Positions 44,335-53,153 of a stretch of DNA of 64,000 nt are shown here, piece after piece. The stretch lies in assembly GCF_004135735.1 (NCBI RefSeq), contig NZ_CP012670.1, positions 10,620,501 through 10,684,500 of the forward strand, given 5' to 3'. This DNA comes from Sorangium cellulosum (lineage in GTDB: Bacteria > Myxococcota_A > Polyangia > Polyangiales > Polyangiaceae). The position numbers were made by a program, and so were the translations under genes. The notes under the pieces are model-generated. The model was not told where the DNA came from. It saw only the letters and a list, made by a program, of their open reading frames with translations, and did no database searches. The stretch's first letter is position 1. The number at the start of each line of letters is the position of its first letter.

Positions 44335-44470
44335 GGGCGCCCATTTGCGCGTCGTGTTTCTCGACGGTGCCTATCACGAAGACAGCGAGCATCTCGTGGG
44401 GAACGAGCTCGGTGACTGGCCGACGCGCGAGATCGGTGAGGTGCTCGAGCTGGCCGCCCGGCGGGCGAGG
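44335..44470 (+). pseudogene. IS91-family transposase fragment with mutated HUH motif
   Basis: Reads HLRVVFLDGAYHEDSEHLVG then NELGDWPTREIGEVLELAAR. It is strongly similar in DNA to 30770-30870, but the HLH of the HUH motif is HLR here. Only about 45 codons survive. Confidence 0.65.
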
Positions 44471-44514
44471 CCACCCGGCTCCGGGCGCAGCCGGAGGTGC
44501 ACCCGCTCGGGCGC

Positions 44515-44619
44515 ACGTAGTGTCATTTCGCATGCAGATCTGTAAACGTCTGTACACACGTAGTGTCATTTCGCATGCAGATCTGTAAACGTTCGTACAC
44601 ACATAGTGTCACTTCGCCT
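44515..44619. repeat. 43-bp tandem direct repeat, 2.4 copies, low GC
   Basis: Copies start at 44515, 44558 and 44601 (partial). Each contains TAGTGTCATTTCGCATGCAG and ATCTGTAAACGT, with GCATGC and AGATCT palindromes inside. The second copy differs from the first by one or two bases. It is iteron-like in spacing and composition and far lower in GC than its surroundings. Confidence 0.8.
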
Positions 44620-44783
44620 GCCGGGCTCCAGACGCTGCCGCACCCCCCGGGCGCCCTCCACGCACCGGCCGCTGCGCTCCCACCCGCGCGGCCGCGGCGT
44701 CGCGCCGAGCCGCCCGCGCGGCGCGCCCGGCGCCGGGATCTCGCCGCGCTCGCGGCCCCCGCCGTGTGATACTCGCCGTCCCG

Positions 44784-47700
44784 ATGAAACCCGGGGACAT
44801 CGTCGCCGACCGCTTCGTGATCGAGCGCCTCGCCGGGTCGGGCGGGATGGGCTCCGTCTACCGCGCGCTCGACCGGCTCACCGGCGAGGCGGCCGCGCTC
44901 AAGGTCATGTCGGGGCACGGCCTCGAGCACGGCGAGCGCTTCGCGCGCGAGGCGCAGGTGCTCGCCGAGCTGCGCCACCCCGGCATCGTCCGCTACATCG
45001 CGCAGGGGGCCACCGCGAGCGGCGAGCCGTGGCTCGCGCTGGAGTGGCTCGAGGGCGAGAGCCTCGGCGACCGGCTCAGGCGGCGCGGGCTCACCGTGGC
45101 CGAGAGCGTCACGCTCGGCCTGCGCGTGGCCGAGGCGCTCGCCGAGGCGCACCGCCACAACGTCGTCCACCGCGACCTCAAGCCGAGCAACCTCTACCTG
45201 CTCGGCAAGTCCGTCGAGCGGATCAAGCTCCTCGACTTCGGCATCGCGCGGCTCACCGCGCTCGCGCCGCTCACGATGACCGGGGTCGTCATGGGCACGC
45301 CGTTCTACATGGCGCCCGAGCAGGCGCGCGGCGAGCGCGCCGTGGGGCCGCAGGCCGACGTGTTCGCGCTCGGCTGCGTCCTGTTCCACTGCCTCACCGG
45401 GCGCCCGCCGTTCGTCGGCGACGACATTCACGCCGCGCTGCTGCGCGTCGTGCTCGACGAGGCGCCGCGCCTGCGCGACGTGCGCCCCGACGTCCCGGAG
45501 GCGATCGACGCCGCCGTGGCGCAGATGCTCGCGAAGGACCCGGCCGCGCGGCCCGCCGACGGCGGCGCCGCGGCCGACGCGCTGCTCCGGGTGGGCGAGA
45601 TCGAGAGCTCCCCGCCGGCGCCCGTGAGCCGGCGCTCCGGCGCGCTCACGACCGGCGAGCGGCGGACGCTCTGCCTGATGCTCGCGCGCACGGGCCCCGC
45701 GGAGCCGGCCTGGCAGGGGCCCACCATGCCGATGACGCTCCCGATGACGCTGCCGCTCGCGCGCGCCGTCCCGGAGGAGGACGTGCGGCGCGTGGCCTCG
45801 CGCTTCGGCGGCGCGCTGCAGACCCTGGCCGACGGGCTCCTGCTCATCACGCTGGAGGGCCGCGGCCTCATCACCGACCAGGCCGCCCGGGCGGCCCGGT
45901 GCGCGCTCGAGGTGCGCGGCCTCCTCCCCGGCGTGCAGATGGCGCTCGTCGCCGGCCGCGGCTCCGCGGACGACCGGCTCCCGATGGGGCCGACGATCGA
46001 TCGCGCCGTGCGCCTGCTCGATCGCGCTTCCGGCGGCTCGATCCGCCTCGACGAGGTGATGGCCGGCCTGCTCGACGCGCGCTTCGACGTGGGCGGCGAC
46101 GCGACCGGGCTCGTGCTGCGCGCCGAGCGCGACCTCGTCGAGGCCGCCCGCACGCTGCTCGGCCGGACGACGCCGTTCGTGGGGCGCGACCACGAGCTCG
46201 CGATCCTCGAGGCCGTGCTCGACGAGTGCGTGTCCGAGCCGACCGCGCGCGCGGTGCTGATCACGGCGCCCGCGGGCATCGGCAAGAGCCGGCTGCGCTA
46301 CGAATTTTTGCGCCGGGTCGAGGAGCGGAAGGAGCGGGTGCAGATCTGGCTCGGCCACGCCGATCCGATGAGCGCCGGCTCGCCGTTCGGGATGCTGCGC
46401 CAGCTCCTGCGCCGCGAGGCGGGGCTCTCGGGCGGCGAGCCGCAGGAGCTCCGCGAGCAGCGCCTCCGCGCGCGCGTCGGCCGCACCCTGAGCGGCGGCG
46501 ACCTCGAGCGCGTGACGGAGTTTTTGGGCGAGATCGCGCGCGTCCGCTTCTCCGACGAGGGCCGGGTGGAGCTGCGCGCCGCGCGCAGCGACCCGATGCT
46601 CATGGGCGACCAGATCCGGCGCGCCTGGGAGGACTTCGTGCTGGCCGAGTGCCGGGACGAGCCGGTGCTGCTCGTGCTCGAGGATCTCCAGTGGGGCGAC
46701 GTGCCCACGGTGAAGCTCATCGACGCGGCGCTCGCGCACCGCGATCAGCCGCTCATGGTGCTCGCGCTGGCGCGGCCCGAGGTCGAGGCGATCTTCCCGA
46801 AGGTGTGGGTCTCGCGCGGCGTGCAGGAGATCCGGCTGCGCGAGCTCGGGCGCCGGGGGAGCGAGCGGCTCGTGCGCGAGGTGCTCGGCGACGCCGTCCC
46901 GCCCGAGCTCTGCGCGCGGCTGTGCGAGCGGGCCGGGGGCAACGCGTTCTACCTGGAGGAGCTCATCCGCGCGGCCGCCGCGGGGAGGACGGAGGCGCTG
47001 CCCGAGACGGTGCTGTCGATGGTGCAGGCGCGGCTGGAGGCGCTCGACGGCGAGGCGCGGCGGGTGCTGCGCGCGGCGAGCGTGTTCGGCCAGAAGTTCT
47101 GGCGCGGCGGGCTCGTGGCCCTGCTCGGCGGCGAGCGGCGCGCGCCGCAGGCGGACGGGTGGCTCGCGGTGCTGGTCGACCGCGAGCTCATCGCGCGGCG
47201 GGGCGAGGGCAGGTTCCGGGGCGAGGACGAGTACGTGTTCCGGCACGCGCTCGTGCGCGAGGCGGCGTACGCGACGCTGACCGACGCGGACCGCGCGCTC
47301 GGCCACCTCCTGGCGGGCGAGTGGCTGGAGGCCGCGGGCGAGCGCGACGCGGCGCTCCTCGGGGATCACTTCGCGCGGGGCGGCGACGCCGAGCGGGCGG
47401 CCGTCTGGTTCCGGCGCGCGGCGGAGCAGGCGCTCGGCGCGAACGACTTCCGGGCGGCGATCCTCCGGGCGGAGCAGGGCGCGGCGAGCGCCGAGGCGGA
47501 CGGCGAGCTGTTCGCGGCGCTGCGCCTCGTGCAGGCCGAGGCGCACAAGTGGCTCGGCGAGGCGGCCGAGGCCGAGCGGTGCGCCGTGGCGGCGATGCAG
47601 GGCTTCCCCCGGCGGAGCGCGCTCTGGTACGCGGCCGCCGCGGAGGCGGCGTCGATGCGCGTGCGCCTCGGCATGGGCGACCGGCTCGCGGAGCTCGTCG

Positions 47701-48827
47701 AGGCGCTGCGGGGGCGCGGCCCCGGCGGGGCGGACGCCGGGGGCGGCACCTCCCCGGGCCCCGGCGGCGTGGAGGGCGGGGCCGCGGTGGGCGGGCTGGC
47801 GGGCGGGGCCGCGGCGCTCGGGCGCGGAGGGGAGCCCGGGCGCGGGGCGCCGACGTACATCGAGGAGGCGACCGGCGCCTGCGTCAGCGCGCTGGCGCGC
47901 ATCGCGGGGTCGCTCCTGCACGGCGGCCAGTACGCGGCGGCGGAGGAGATCGTGCAGGAGCTCGCGCGCGTGGCGATGCCGCTCGCCGAGCGCGACGCGG
48001 CCGTGGCCGCGCGCATCCACGCGCTGCGCGCGTCGCGGGCGCTCTGCTACGGCGATCCGGCGGCGTCGCTGGAGTGCACGGAGCAGAGCATCCCCGCGTA
48101 CCTCCAGACGGGCGATCTCAGGAACGCGTGCCTGAGCCGGGTGAACGCGGCGCACTGCCTCGTGCAGCTCGGGGTGTACGGCAGCGCGGAGGCGGGGCTG
48201 CGCGACGCGCTCGCGGAGGCGGAGCGGATGGGGCTGCACAACGTGGCGGCGTTCGCGAAGCAGAACCTGGGGTTGCTGTGGACGCAGCAGGGCGACCTGG
48301 CGGCGGCGCGCGCGGTCACGGTCGAGGCGATCGAGGCGTTCGCGGCGCAGGCGAACCGGCGGCAGGAGGCGCGGTCGCGCGCCTACCACGCGGCGATCTT
48401 GACGCGGCTCGGCAGCCTCGGCGCGGCGGACGACGAGGCGGGGGCGGCGGTGGCGATGCTGGCGCACGTGCCGACGCTCCAGGCGCTCGCGCTCGCGGTG
48501 CGCGCGCGGGTGCTGCTCGAGCAGGGGCGCGCGCGCGAGGCGCTGGAGGCGGCGCGGCGCGGGCTCGGCCTGCTCGTGTCGGTGGGCGGGACGGAGGAGG
48601 GGGAAGCGCAGATCCGGCTCGGGTACGCCGAGGCGCTCCGGGCCTCCGGGCACCTCGAGGCGGCGCGGGAGGCGATCGGGGTGGCGATGCAGCGGCTCGT
48701 GGCGCGGGCGCAGCGGATTTCGGACCCGGCGAGGCGGCAGAGCTTTTGCCAGGCGGTCCCGGAGAACGCGAAGACGTTTGCGCTGGCCGCGCTGTGGCAG
48801 CAGGAGGCGGAGCCTACCCGGCAGTAG
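44784..48827 (+). CDS. Ser/Thr kinase fused to cyclase-like region, AAA ATPase and TPR-like repeats
   Basis: 1347 residues from ATG 44784. Kinase at 10-270: GSGGMGSVYRA loop, Lys40, Glu56, HRDLKPSN (Asp131, Asn136), DFG (Asp151), GTPFYMAPEQ. All are intact. Residues 290-440 resemble a degenerate class III nucleotide cyclase domain, as found between kinase and ATPase in this myxobacterial family (VQMALVAGRGSADDRLPMGP, IDRAVRLLDRASGG). AAA/STAND ATPase at 465-760: Walker A APAGIGKS (495-502), Walker B VLLVLEDLQWGD (Glu633, Asp634). The rest (about 780-1347) is TPR-like helices split by a Gly/Pro-rich insert near 980-1020. A cytoplasmic signalling hub; targets unknown. Confidence 0.92.
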   Translation: MKPGDIVADRFVIERLAGSGGMGSVYRALDRLTGEAAALKVMSGHGLEHGERFAREAQVLAELRHPGIVRYIAQGATASGEPWLALEWLEGESLGDRLRRRGLTVAESVTLGLRVAEALAEAHRHNVVHRDLKPSNLYLLGKSVERIKLLDFGIARLTALAPLTMTGVVMGTPFYMAPEQARGERAVGPQADVFALGCVLFHCLTGRPPFVGDDIHAALLRVVLDEAPRLRDVRPDVPEAIDAAVAQMLAKDPAARPADGGAAADALLRVGEIESSPPAPVSRRSGALTTGERRTLCLMLARTGPAEPAWQGPTMPMTLPMTLPLARAVPEEDVRRVASRFGGALQTLADGLLLITLEGRGLITDQAARAARCALEVRGLLPGVQMALVAGRGSADDRLPMGPTIDRAVRLLDRASGGSIRLDEVMAGLLDARFDVGGDATGLVLRAERDLVEAARTLLGRTTPFVGRDHELAILEAVLDECVSEPTARAVLITAPAGIGKSRLRYEFLRRVEERKERVQIWLGHADPMSAGSPFGMLRQLLRREAGLSGGEPQELREQRLRARVGRTLSGGDLERVTEFLGEIARVRFSDEGRVELRAARSDPMLMGDQIRRAWEDFVLAECRDEPVLLVLEDLQWGDVPTVKLIDAALAHRDQPLMVLALARPEVEAIFPKVWVSRGVQEIRLRELGRRGSERLVREVLGDAVPPELCARLCERAGGNAFYLEELIRAAAAGRTEALPETVLSMVQARLEALDGEARRVLRAASVFGQKFWRGGLVALLGGERRAPQADGWLAVLVDRELIARRGEGRFRGEDEYVFRHALVREAAYATLTDADRALGHLLAGEWLEAAGERDAALLGDHFARGGDAERAAVWFRRAAEQALGANDFRAAILRAEQGAASAEADGELFAALRLVQAEAHKWLGEAAEAERCAVAAMQGFPRRSALWYAAAAEAASMRVRLGMGDRLAELVEALRGRGPGGADAGGGTSPGPGGVEGGAAVGGLAGGAAALGRGGEPGRGAPTYIEEATGACVSALARIAGSLLHGGQYAAAEEIVQELARVAMPLAERDAAVAARIHALRASRALCYGDPAASLECTEQSIPAYLQTGDLRNACLSRVNAAHCLVQLGVYGSAEAGLRDALAEAERMGLHNVAAFAKQNLGLLWTQQGDLAAARAVTVEAIEAFAAQANRRQEARSRAYHAAILTRLGSLGAADDEAGAAVAMLAHVPTLQALALAVRARVLLEQGRAREALEAARRGLGLLVSVGGTEEGEAQIRLGYAEALRASGHLEAAREAIGVAMQRLVARAQRISDPARRQSFCQAVPENAKTFALAALWQQEAEPTRQ

Positions 48828-49189
48828 CCGGGGGTCCTTTCCCTGCTTCGAGGCCCCTCTCGCGGCCCCGACCGACGCTGAGCCACGCAAACGTCAACGT
48901 CCACGTCAGCCGTCGACGGGCTCGAGCACGTCCATGTCGACGTTTACTTTGACGTTTACGTGGACGTAACGTGGACATGAACGAGAAGGGGTGGCGCTGA
49001 GCCGCGAATCGCGCAGAGGGAGGCCGAACGTGGGAGCGGGGCGTTATCCTGGCTTCATGGAAACTCCGACATCATCTCGGGCGGAATCAGCGGACGACTC
49101 CGGTTCTCGCCGCCCGGCATTTCGCTTGGAAGGAGCATCCCTCCGAGGATAACTTACAGTTCCCACCCTTTCGAGAGGATCCCTTGGCC
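48828..49189. other. Intergenic region between the kinase-AAA gene and the capK-like gene
   Basis: 362 bp. Contains an ACGT-dense repeat block (48889-48976, separate entry). Its right half is lower in GC and holds the likely promoter of the ligase-glycosyltransferase operon, with GAGAGGA 10-12 nt before ATG 49190. Confidence 0.5.
48889..48976. repeat. ACGT-rich block of inverted and direct repeats
   Basis: ACGTCCACGT (48897-48906) is inverted as ACGTGGACGT (48958-48967), and GACGTTTAC is directly repeated at 48939 and 48951 (12-bp spacing). ACGT occurs about ten times in 88 bp. GACGTTTAC is the complement of GTAAACGTC in the 43-bp repeat at 44542, so related sequence flanks the kinase gene in inverted orientation. 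Confidence 0.65.
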
Positions 49190-50560
49190 ATGTACGGAGC
49201 GCTCTTTCGTCACGTTCTCTTCCCGTTCTATGAAACACGGCTCCGAGGGCGGGCGACACTGGCCCACCTGGATGAGCTCGAGCGCTCCCAGTGGCGGCCG
49301 GAGCGCGAGCTCCGCGAGCTCAACTGGCGAAAGATGCAGGAGGCGCTGCGCTTCGCCGAGCAGCACGTGCCCTGGTACCGGCGCCGCTTCGCCGAGTACG
49401 GGGTGCGCGCGAAGGACGTCCACGCGCCCGAGGATCTCGCGCGCTTCCCCGTCCTCACCAAGGCCGATCTGCGCAAGAACGGCAACGAGCTGATCGCCGA
49501 CGGCTGGCACGGCAAGCTCTACAGGAGCGGCACCGGCGGCTCGACCGGGGAGCCGGCGCGGTTCTTCTACGATCACGCCACGTACGAGCGCCGCATCGCC
49601 GCGGCCCTGCGCGCCGAGCGCTGGGCGGGCGCCCGGCTCGGCGAGAAGGAGCTCTACATCTGGGGGATCCCGACGATGGAGCCCCGCTGGAAGAAGGCGA
49701 AGCGCACGCTGTACGAGACCGTCCTCCGCAGGAAGACGATCAGCGCGTGGGACCTGTCCGAGGCGCGGCTCGCGGGGGTGGTGGACGAGATCTTCCGCTA
49801 CCAGCCCAACCTCATCGTCGGGTACACGAGCCCGCTCTACTACACCGCCCGCTACGCGCTCGAGGTGGGGCGCAAGCTGCCCTCGCCGCGCGGGATCGTC
49901 GCCACGGCGGAGCGGCTCTTCCCCCACCAGCGCGAGATCATCGAGAAGGCGTTCCAGGCGCCGGTGTTCGATCGCTATGGCTGTCGTGAGATGATGCTGA
50001 TCGGCGCGGAGTGCGAGCGCCACGAGGGCAAGCACCTCAACATGGAGAACGTCTTCGTCGAGATCCAGTGCGGCGACCGGCACGCGAAGCCCGGCGAGCC
50101 GGGCGAGATCGTGTTGACCGACCTCGTGTGCCGGTCGATGCCGCTCATCCGCTACAAGAACGAGGACGTCGTGATCGCGGCCGACAAGCCGTGCTCGTGC
50201 GGCCGCGGGCTGCCGCTGCTCGCCTCGGTCGAGGGGCGCGTGCTCGACATGATCGTCGGGCCGGACGGCCAGCTCGTCTCGGCCGTGTTCTTCCCGTACT
50301 TCTTCAAGGACAACCCGACGGTCGAGCGCTACCAGGTCCACCAGGACCGGTCGCGGGCGATCACGATCCGGATCGTCCCCGGCGACGGCTACGGGCCGGA
50401 GACGTCGCAGGCCATCGAGCGCGATCTGCGCCGGTTCCTCGGCGAGCGGGCGGACATCCGGGTGCAGGTCGTCGACGAGATCCCGGTCACCAAGGGGGGC
50501 AAGTTCCGCTTCACCGTCTCCGAGGTGCCCATCGAGTTCGGTCGCGAGGTCGCTGCGTGA
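49190..50560 (+). CDS. Phenylacetate-CoA-ligase-like adenylating enzyme (PaaK/CapK type)
   Basis: 456 residues from ATG 49190 (TTG 49184 possible). An ANL-superfamily protein: phosphate-binding loop YRSGTGGSTGEP (about 111-122), YGCREMMLIGAEC region, ENVFVEI, RYKNEDVVIA, a Cys pair CSCGRGLP as in PaaK/CapK proteins, and C-terminal hinge ITKGGKFRF-like PVTKGGKFRFTV. CapK-like members occur in capsule and exopolysaccharide loci. The next gene, a glycosyltransferase, overlaps by 4 bp (GTGA), so the pair is translationally coupled. A polysaccharide-modifying role is inferred from context. Confidence 0.9.
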   Translation: MYGALFRHVLFPFYETRLRGRATLAHLDELERSQWRPERELRELNWRKMQEALRFAEQHVPWYRRRFAEYGVRAKDVHAPEDLARFPVLTKADLRKNGNELIADGWHGKLYRSGTGGSTGEPARFFYDHATYERRIAAALRAERWAGARLGEKELYIWGIPTMEPRWKKAKRTLYETVLRRKTISAWDLSEARLAGVVDEIFRYQPNLIVGYTSPLYYTARYALEVGRKLPSPRGIVATAERLFPHQREIIEKAFQAPVFDRYGCREMMLIGAECERHEGKHLNMENVFVEIQCGDRHAKPGEPGEIVLTDLVCRSMPLIRYKNEDVVIAADKPCSCGRGLPLLASVEGRVLDMIVGPDGQLVSAVFFPYFFKDNPTVERYQVHQDRSRAITIRIVPGDGYGPETSQAIERDLRRFLGERADIRVQVVDEIPVTKGGKFRFTVSEVPIEFGREVAA

Positions 50561-51744
50561 TCGAGCCCACCGAGGCCCCGCCGACGCGGAGGGCGGGGCC
50601 GCGCGTCGCGCGGAGCGGGCCCGCGAGGGTCGCGCACCTGGTGCTGTCGCTCAACGTGGGCGGGCTCGAGCGCGTGGTGCTCCGGCTGCTGGAGCGGACG
50701 GCGCGCGATCGGTTCGCGCCCGTGGTGTGCGCCCTGGAGGAGCCCGGCGCGCTCGCCGAGGAGCTCGCGCGGCTCGACGTGCCGCTGGTCACCATCCCGC
50801 GCGCGCGAGGCCTGGATGCGGGCCTCACGGTGCGGCTGTCGGCGTGGATGCGGCGCGAGGGGATCCGGCTGGTCCACACGCACAACCCGGGGCCGCACCT
50901 GTACGGCGCGCTCGCGGCGGGGCTCGCGCGCGCCGCGAGCCTGCCGGGCGGGGCCGGCCCGCGCGTCGTGCACACGAAGCACGGGCGCAACTACCCCCGG
51001 CAGCGGCGGAAGGTGCTGGTCAACCAGGTGGCGTCGGCGCTGACGGACCGGGTGGTCGCGGTCAGCGACGACGCCCGCGCGGTGGCGCTCGAGGTGGAGC
51101 GGATCGATCCGGCGAAGGTGGTGACCATCCTGAACGGCGTCGACACGGACGCGTTCCGGCCGGGCGACGCGGCCGCGGCGCGGGCGCGGCTCGGCGTGCC
51201 CGCGGCGGGCTACCACGTCGGCTGCGTGGCGCGGCTCGCGCCCGAGAAGGACCACGCGACGCTGCTCACCGCGTTCGCGCGGCTGCGCGGGGCGCGGCCG
51301 GACGCGCACCTCACGCTCATCGGCGACGGCGCGCTGCGGCCGGCGCTCGAGGCGCAGGCGGCGCGGCTCGGGCTCGGGGGCGCGGTGACGTTCGCGGGGA
51401 CGCGCGGCGACGTGGCGGCGCTGCTGCCCGCGTTCGACGTGTTCGCGCTGGCGTCGCTCACGGAGGGGATCTCGCTCACGCTGATCGAGGCGGCGGCGGC
51501 GGGGCTGCCGATCGTGGCGACGCGCGTCGGAGGCAACCCGGAGATCGTGCAGGAGGGCGAGACGGGGCTGCTCGTGGCGCCCGGCGAGCCGGAGGGCCTG
51601 GCCGGGGCGCTCGAGGCGGTGGCGGCCCGGGAGGAGCGCGCCGAGATGGGCCTCCGCGGGCGCGCGCGGGTGGTCGAGCGGTTCGGGGTGGACCGGATGG
51701 CGCGGGCGTACGAGGACCTCTACGACGAGGTGCTCGGGCGGTAG
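50557..51744 (+). CDS. GT4-family glycosyltransferase
   Basis: 395 residues, GTG start inside the stop of the preceding gene. GT-B fold: VAHLVLSLNVGGLERVVLRL at the N-terminus, then VVHTKHGRNYPRQRRKVLVN, the nucleotide-sugar half from VTILNGVDTDAFRPGD, GCVARLAPEKDHATLL, LTLIGDGALRP, and the GT4 signature ASLTEGISLTLIEAAAAGLP (ExxxxxxxE). It probably adds a hexose to a membrane-lipid or polysaccharide acceptor. Its last 192 bp are duplicated at 52785-52976. Confidence 0.93.
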   Translation: MIEPTEAPPTRRAGPRVARSGPARVAHLVLSLNVGGLERVVLRLLERTARDRFAPVVCALEEPGALAEELARLDVPLVTIPRARGLDAGLTVRLSAWMRREGIRLVHTHNPGPHLYGALAAGLARAASLPGGAGPRVVHTKHGRNYPRQRRKVLVNQVASALTDRVVAVSDDARAVALEVERIDPAKVVTILNGVDTDAFRPGDAAAARARLGVPAAGYHVGCVARLAPEKDHATLLTAFARLRGARPDAHLTLIGDGALRPALEAQAARLGLGGAVTFAGTRGDVAALLPAFDVFALASLTEGISLTLIEAAAAGLPIVATRVGGNPEIVQEGETGLLVAPGEPEGLAGALEAVAAREERAEMGLRGRARVVERFGVDRMARAYEDLYDEVLGR

Positions 51745-51763
51745 GACGGCGGTCCCGGGGCGA

Positions 51764-52342
51764 TCAGGGGTAGTAAGACCACTCGGTCTTCACGTGCATC
51801 TTCCGCAGCGAGCTGCCCTCGCGCGCGGTGGCGGCGACGCGGTACTTCGCCCCGGCATCCAGGCCCGTGAACGAGATGGTCGGATAGCCGACCAGACACC
51901 CAAAGAGGTCAGTCCAGGCCCCGTGCCTCGTCTCCGTCTGCTGGTGCACCATGACCCCGTTGACCTCCTTGTACAGGTAGGCCTCCATCCACAGGCTCTC
52001 GCACGCTGCCTCGTTGCCGGGGTAGGCGTCCGCCCATGTCACCTTCGTGAGGAGGTAACTATTCCCGGGGGGCTTCGGGGTGAACCCCGTCTCATAGTTT
52101 GTCACGTCGAGGATCAAGCCCTTGTAACAGTCGTTGTACGACCGGTTCGAGAGGTAGTCGATCCCGCCGACGAACGTGGCCGTCGGGGGATCGATCCCGC
52201 AGGTCACGACGTCGAACGCCTGCTCCGCCTGCGCGACGTCCTCGGGCACGGCGTCGTCTTCCACCTGCGCGGTACACCCCGCGATCGCCGTGGCGGCCAT
52301 GGAAGCCACGAAAAAGCCCACGATACGATTGAAGCGAATCAT
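51764..52342 (-). CDS. Hypothetical lipoprotein
   Basis: 192 residues from ATG 52342, GAGG 7 nt upstream. The lipoprotein signal ends AATAIAGC. After an acidic stretch (EDDAVPEDVAQAEQAF) comes a beta-rich domain with four cysteines (FVGGIDYLSNRSYNDCYKGL, LLTKVTWADAYPGNEAACES, WTDLFGCLVGYPTISFTGL). No family recognised. Convergent with the glycosyltransferase, 19 bp between stops. Periplasmic or surface-exposed. Confidence 0.75.
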   Translation of the reverse strand: MIRFNRIVGFFVASMAATAIAGCTAQVEDDAVPEDVAQAEQAFDVVTCGIDPPTATFVGGIDYLSNRSYNDCYKGLILDVTNYETGFTPKPPGNSYLLTKVTWADAYPGNEAACESLWMEAYLYKEVNGVMVHQQTETRHGAWTDLFGCLVGYPTISFTGLDAGAKYRVAATAREGSSLRKMHVKTEWSYYP

Positions 52343-52784
52343 GTCGTCACCTCGAAATTGAACCGTTGGTGAAATCGATAGCTCGGCCCGGGGGCGCTCG
52401 GCGAGCTGGTCGTCAAAGCAGACAGGAACATGCGATCCTGCGAGCGCCTCTCTTCGCTCGCAGGCCGCCGTCCAGCTCCTCGCTCCCTGACCTCGCCCGC
52501 CACGGAGCAATGCGCGTGCCGACCTGGCGCGGCCGGGCGGGGACTCGATGGACCGCGCGTGCGAGGACCTCCACGCCGAGGCGCTCGGCGGTTCATGGCG
52601 TGCGTCGACGCGCTTGCCAGGAGGGCGGGGCACCCCTGGCGGGCGGCGCCGGAGCGTGTCCGTGGCCTGGGCGCCGTACCGGGGACAGCCGGCGTGACGG
52701 CTCCCGCCTCGTCTGTGCCCGTGCCCGTGCCCGTGCCCGCGAATGTGCCAGCGGCCGTGTCCGCGCCAGCGTGCCGTCGCGCGG
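52343..52784. other. Intergenic region with a degenerate third copy of the glycosyltransferase tail
   Basis: 442 bp. 52548-52598 reads MDRACEDLHAEALGG, resembling MARAYEDLYDEVLGR, the end of the 50557 gene, and is clearly more diverged than the copy at 52785. At 52720-52755 is a low-complexity CCCGTG repeat. Otherwise nothing recognisable. Confidence 0.5.
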
Positions 52785-52976
52785 GAGGGCGAGACGGGGC
52801 TGCTCGTGCCGCCCGGCGCGCCGGAGGGCCTGGCCGGGGCGCTCGAGGCGGTGGCGGCCCGGGAGGAGCGCGCCGAGATGGGCCTCCGCGGGCGCGCGCG
52901 GGGGGTCGAGCGGTTCGGGGTGGACCGGATGGCACGGGCGTACGAGGACCTCTATGACGAGGTTCTTGGGCGATAG
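52785..52976 (+). repeat. Duplicate of the 3' end of the glycosyltransferase gene
   Basis: 192 bp, about 8 differences from 51553-51744, same orientation, ending at the same stop codon. It encodes EGETGLLVPPGAPEGLAGAL through DLYDEVLGR but has no catalytic part. The duplication ends exactly at the stop, and the next in-frame codons belong to an antitoxin. Confidence 0.92.
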
Positions 52977-53153
52977 CTTTCGCAGCGCACGACAGCCGAA
53001 GTCCTCATCACCAAGCGTGGCAAGCCCGTTGCCCGCCTTGTGCCGGTGGGCGAGCCGCCGAGCTCGCGTTACGGGGCGCTGCGGAGCATCACGACCATCG
53101 TGGACGAGACGGATGAGCTGCTCTCGACGGGCGACGACTGGCATGTCCGGTAG
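52977..53153 (+). pseudogene. Phd/YefM-like antitoxin, N-terminus replaced
   Basis: Directly after the glycosyltransferase-copy stop, in the same frame: LSQRTTAEVLITKRGKPVAR, LVPVGEPPSSRYGALRSITT, then DELLSTGDDWHVR and stop. This is the C-terminal two-thirds of a Phd/YefM-type antitoxin (VLITKRGKPVARLVP is the family hallmark). The DNA-binding N-terminus and start codon are absent. The toxin gene overlaps its end. Confidence 0.8.

Larger units (their letters stand above)
44292..44783. other. Intergenic region with IS91 remnant and 43-bp repeats
   Basis: 492 bp between the STAND gene and the kinase-AAA gene. Contents: an IS91-type fragment (44335-44470), a 43-bp tandem repeat of lower GC (44515-44619), then 160 bp of GC-rich sequence before the kinase start. 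The kinase promoter may lie in or after the repeat. Confidence 0.5.

Noticed and set aside
44515..44619. 43-bp repeats considered as a replication origin (iterons)
   Set aside because: No replication initiator gene or DnaA-box cluster is nearby, and the surroundings are ordinary chromosomal genes; kept as an unexplained repeat only.
44523..48890. 1455-codon minus-strand frame opposite the kinase-AAA gene
   Set aside because: Opposite phase to a gene with complete kinase and ATPase motifs; product is Arg/His/Ala-rich with no domain.
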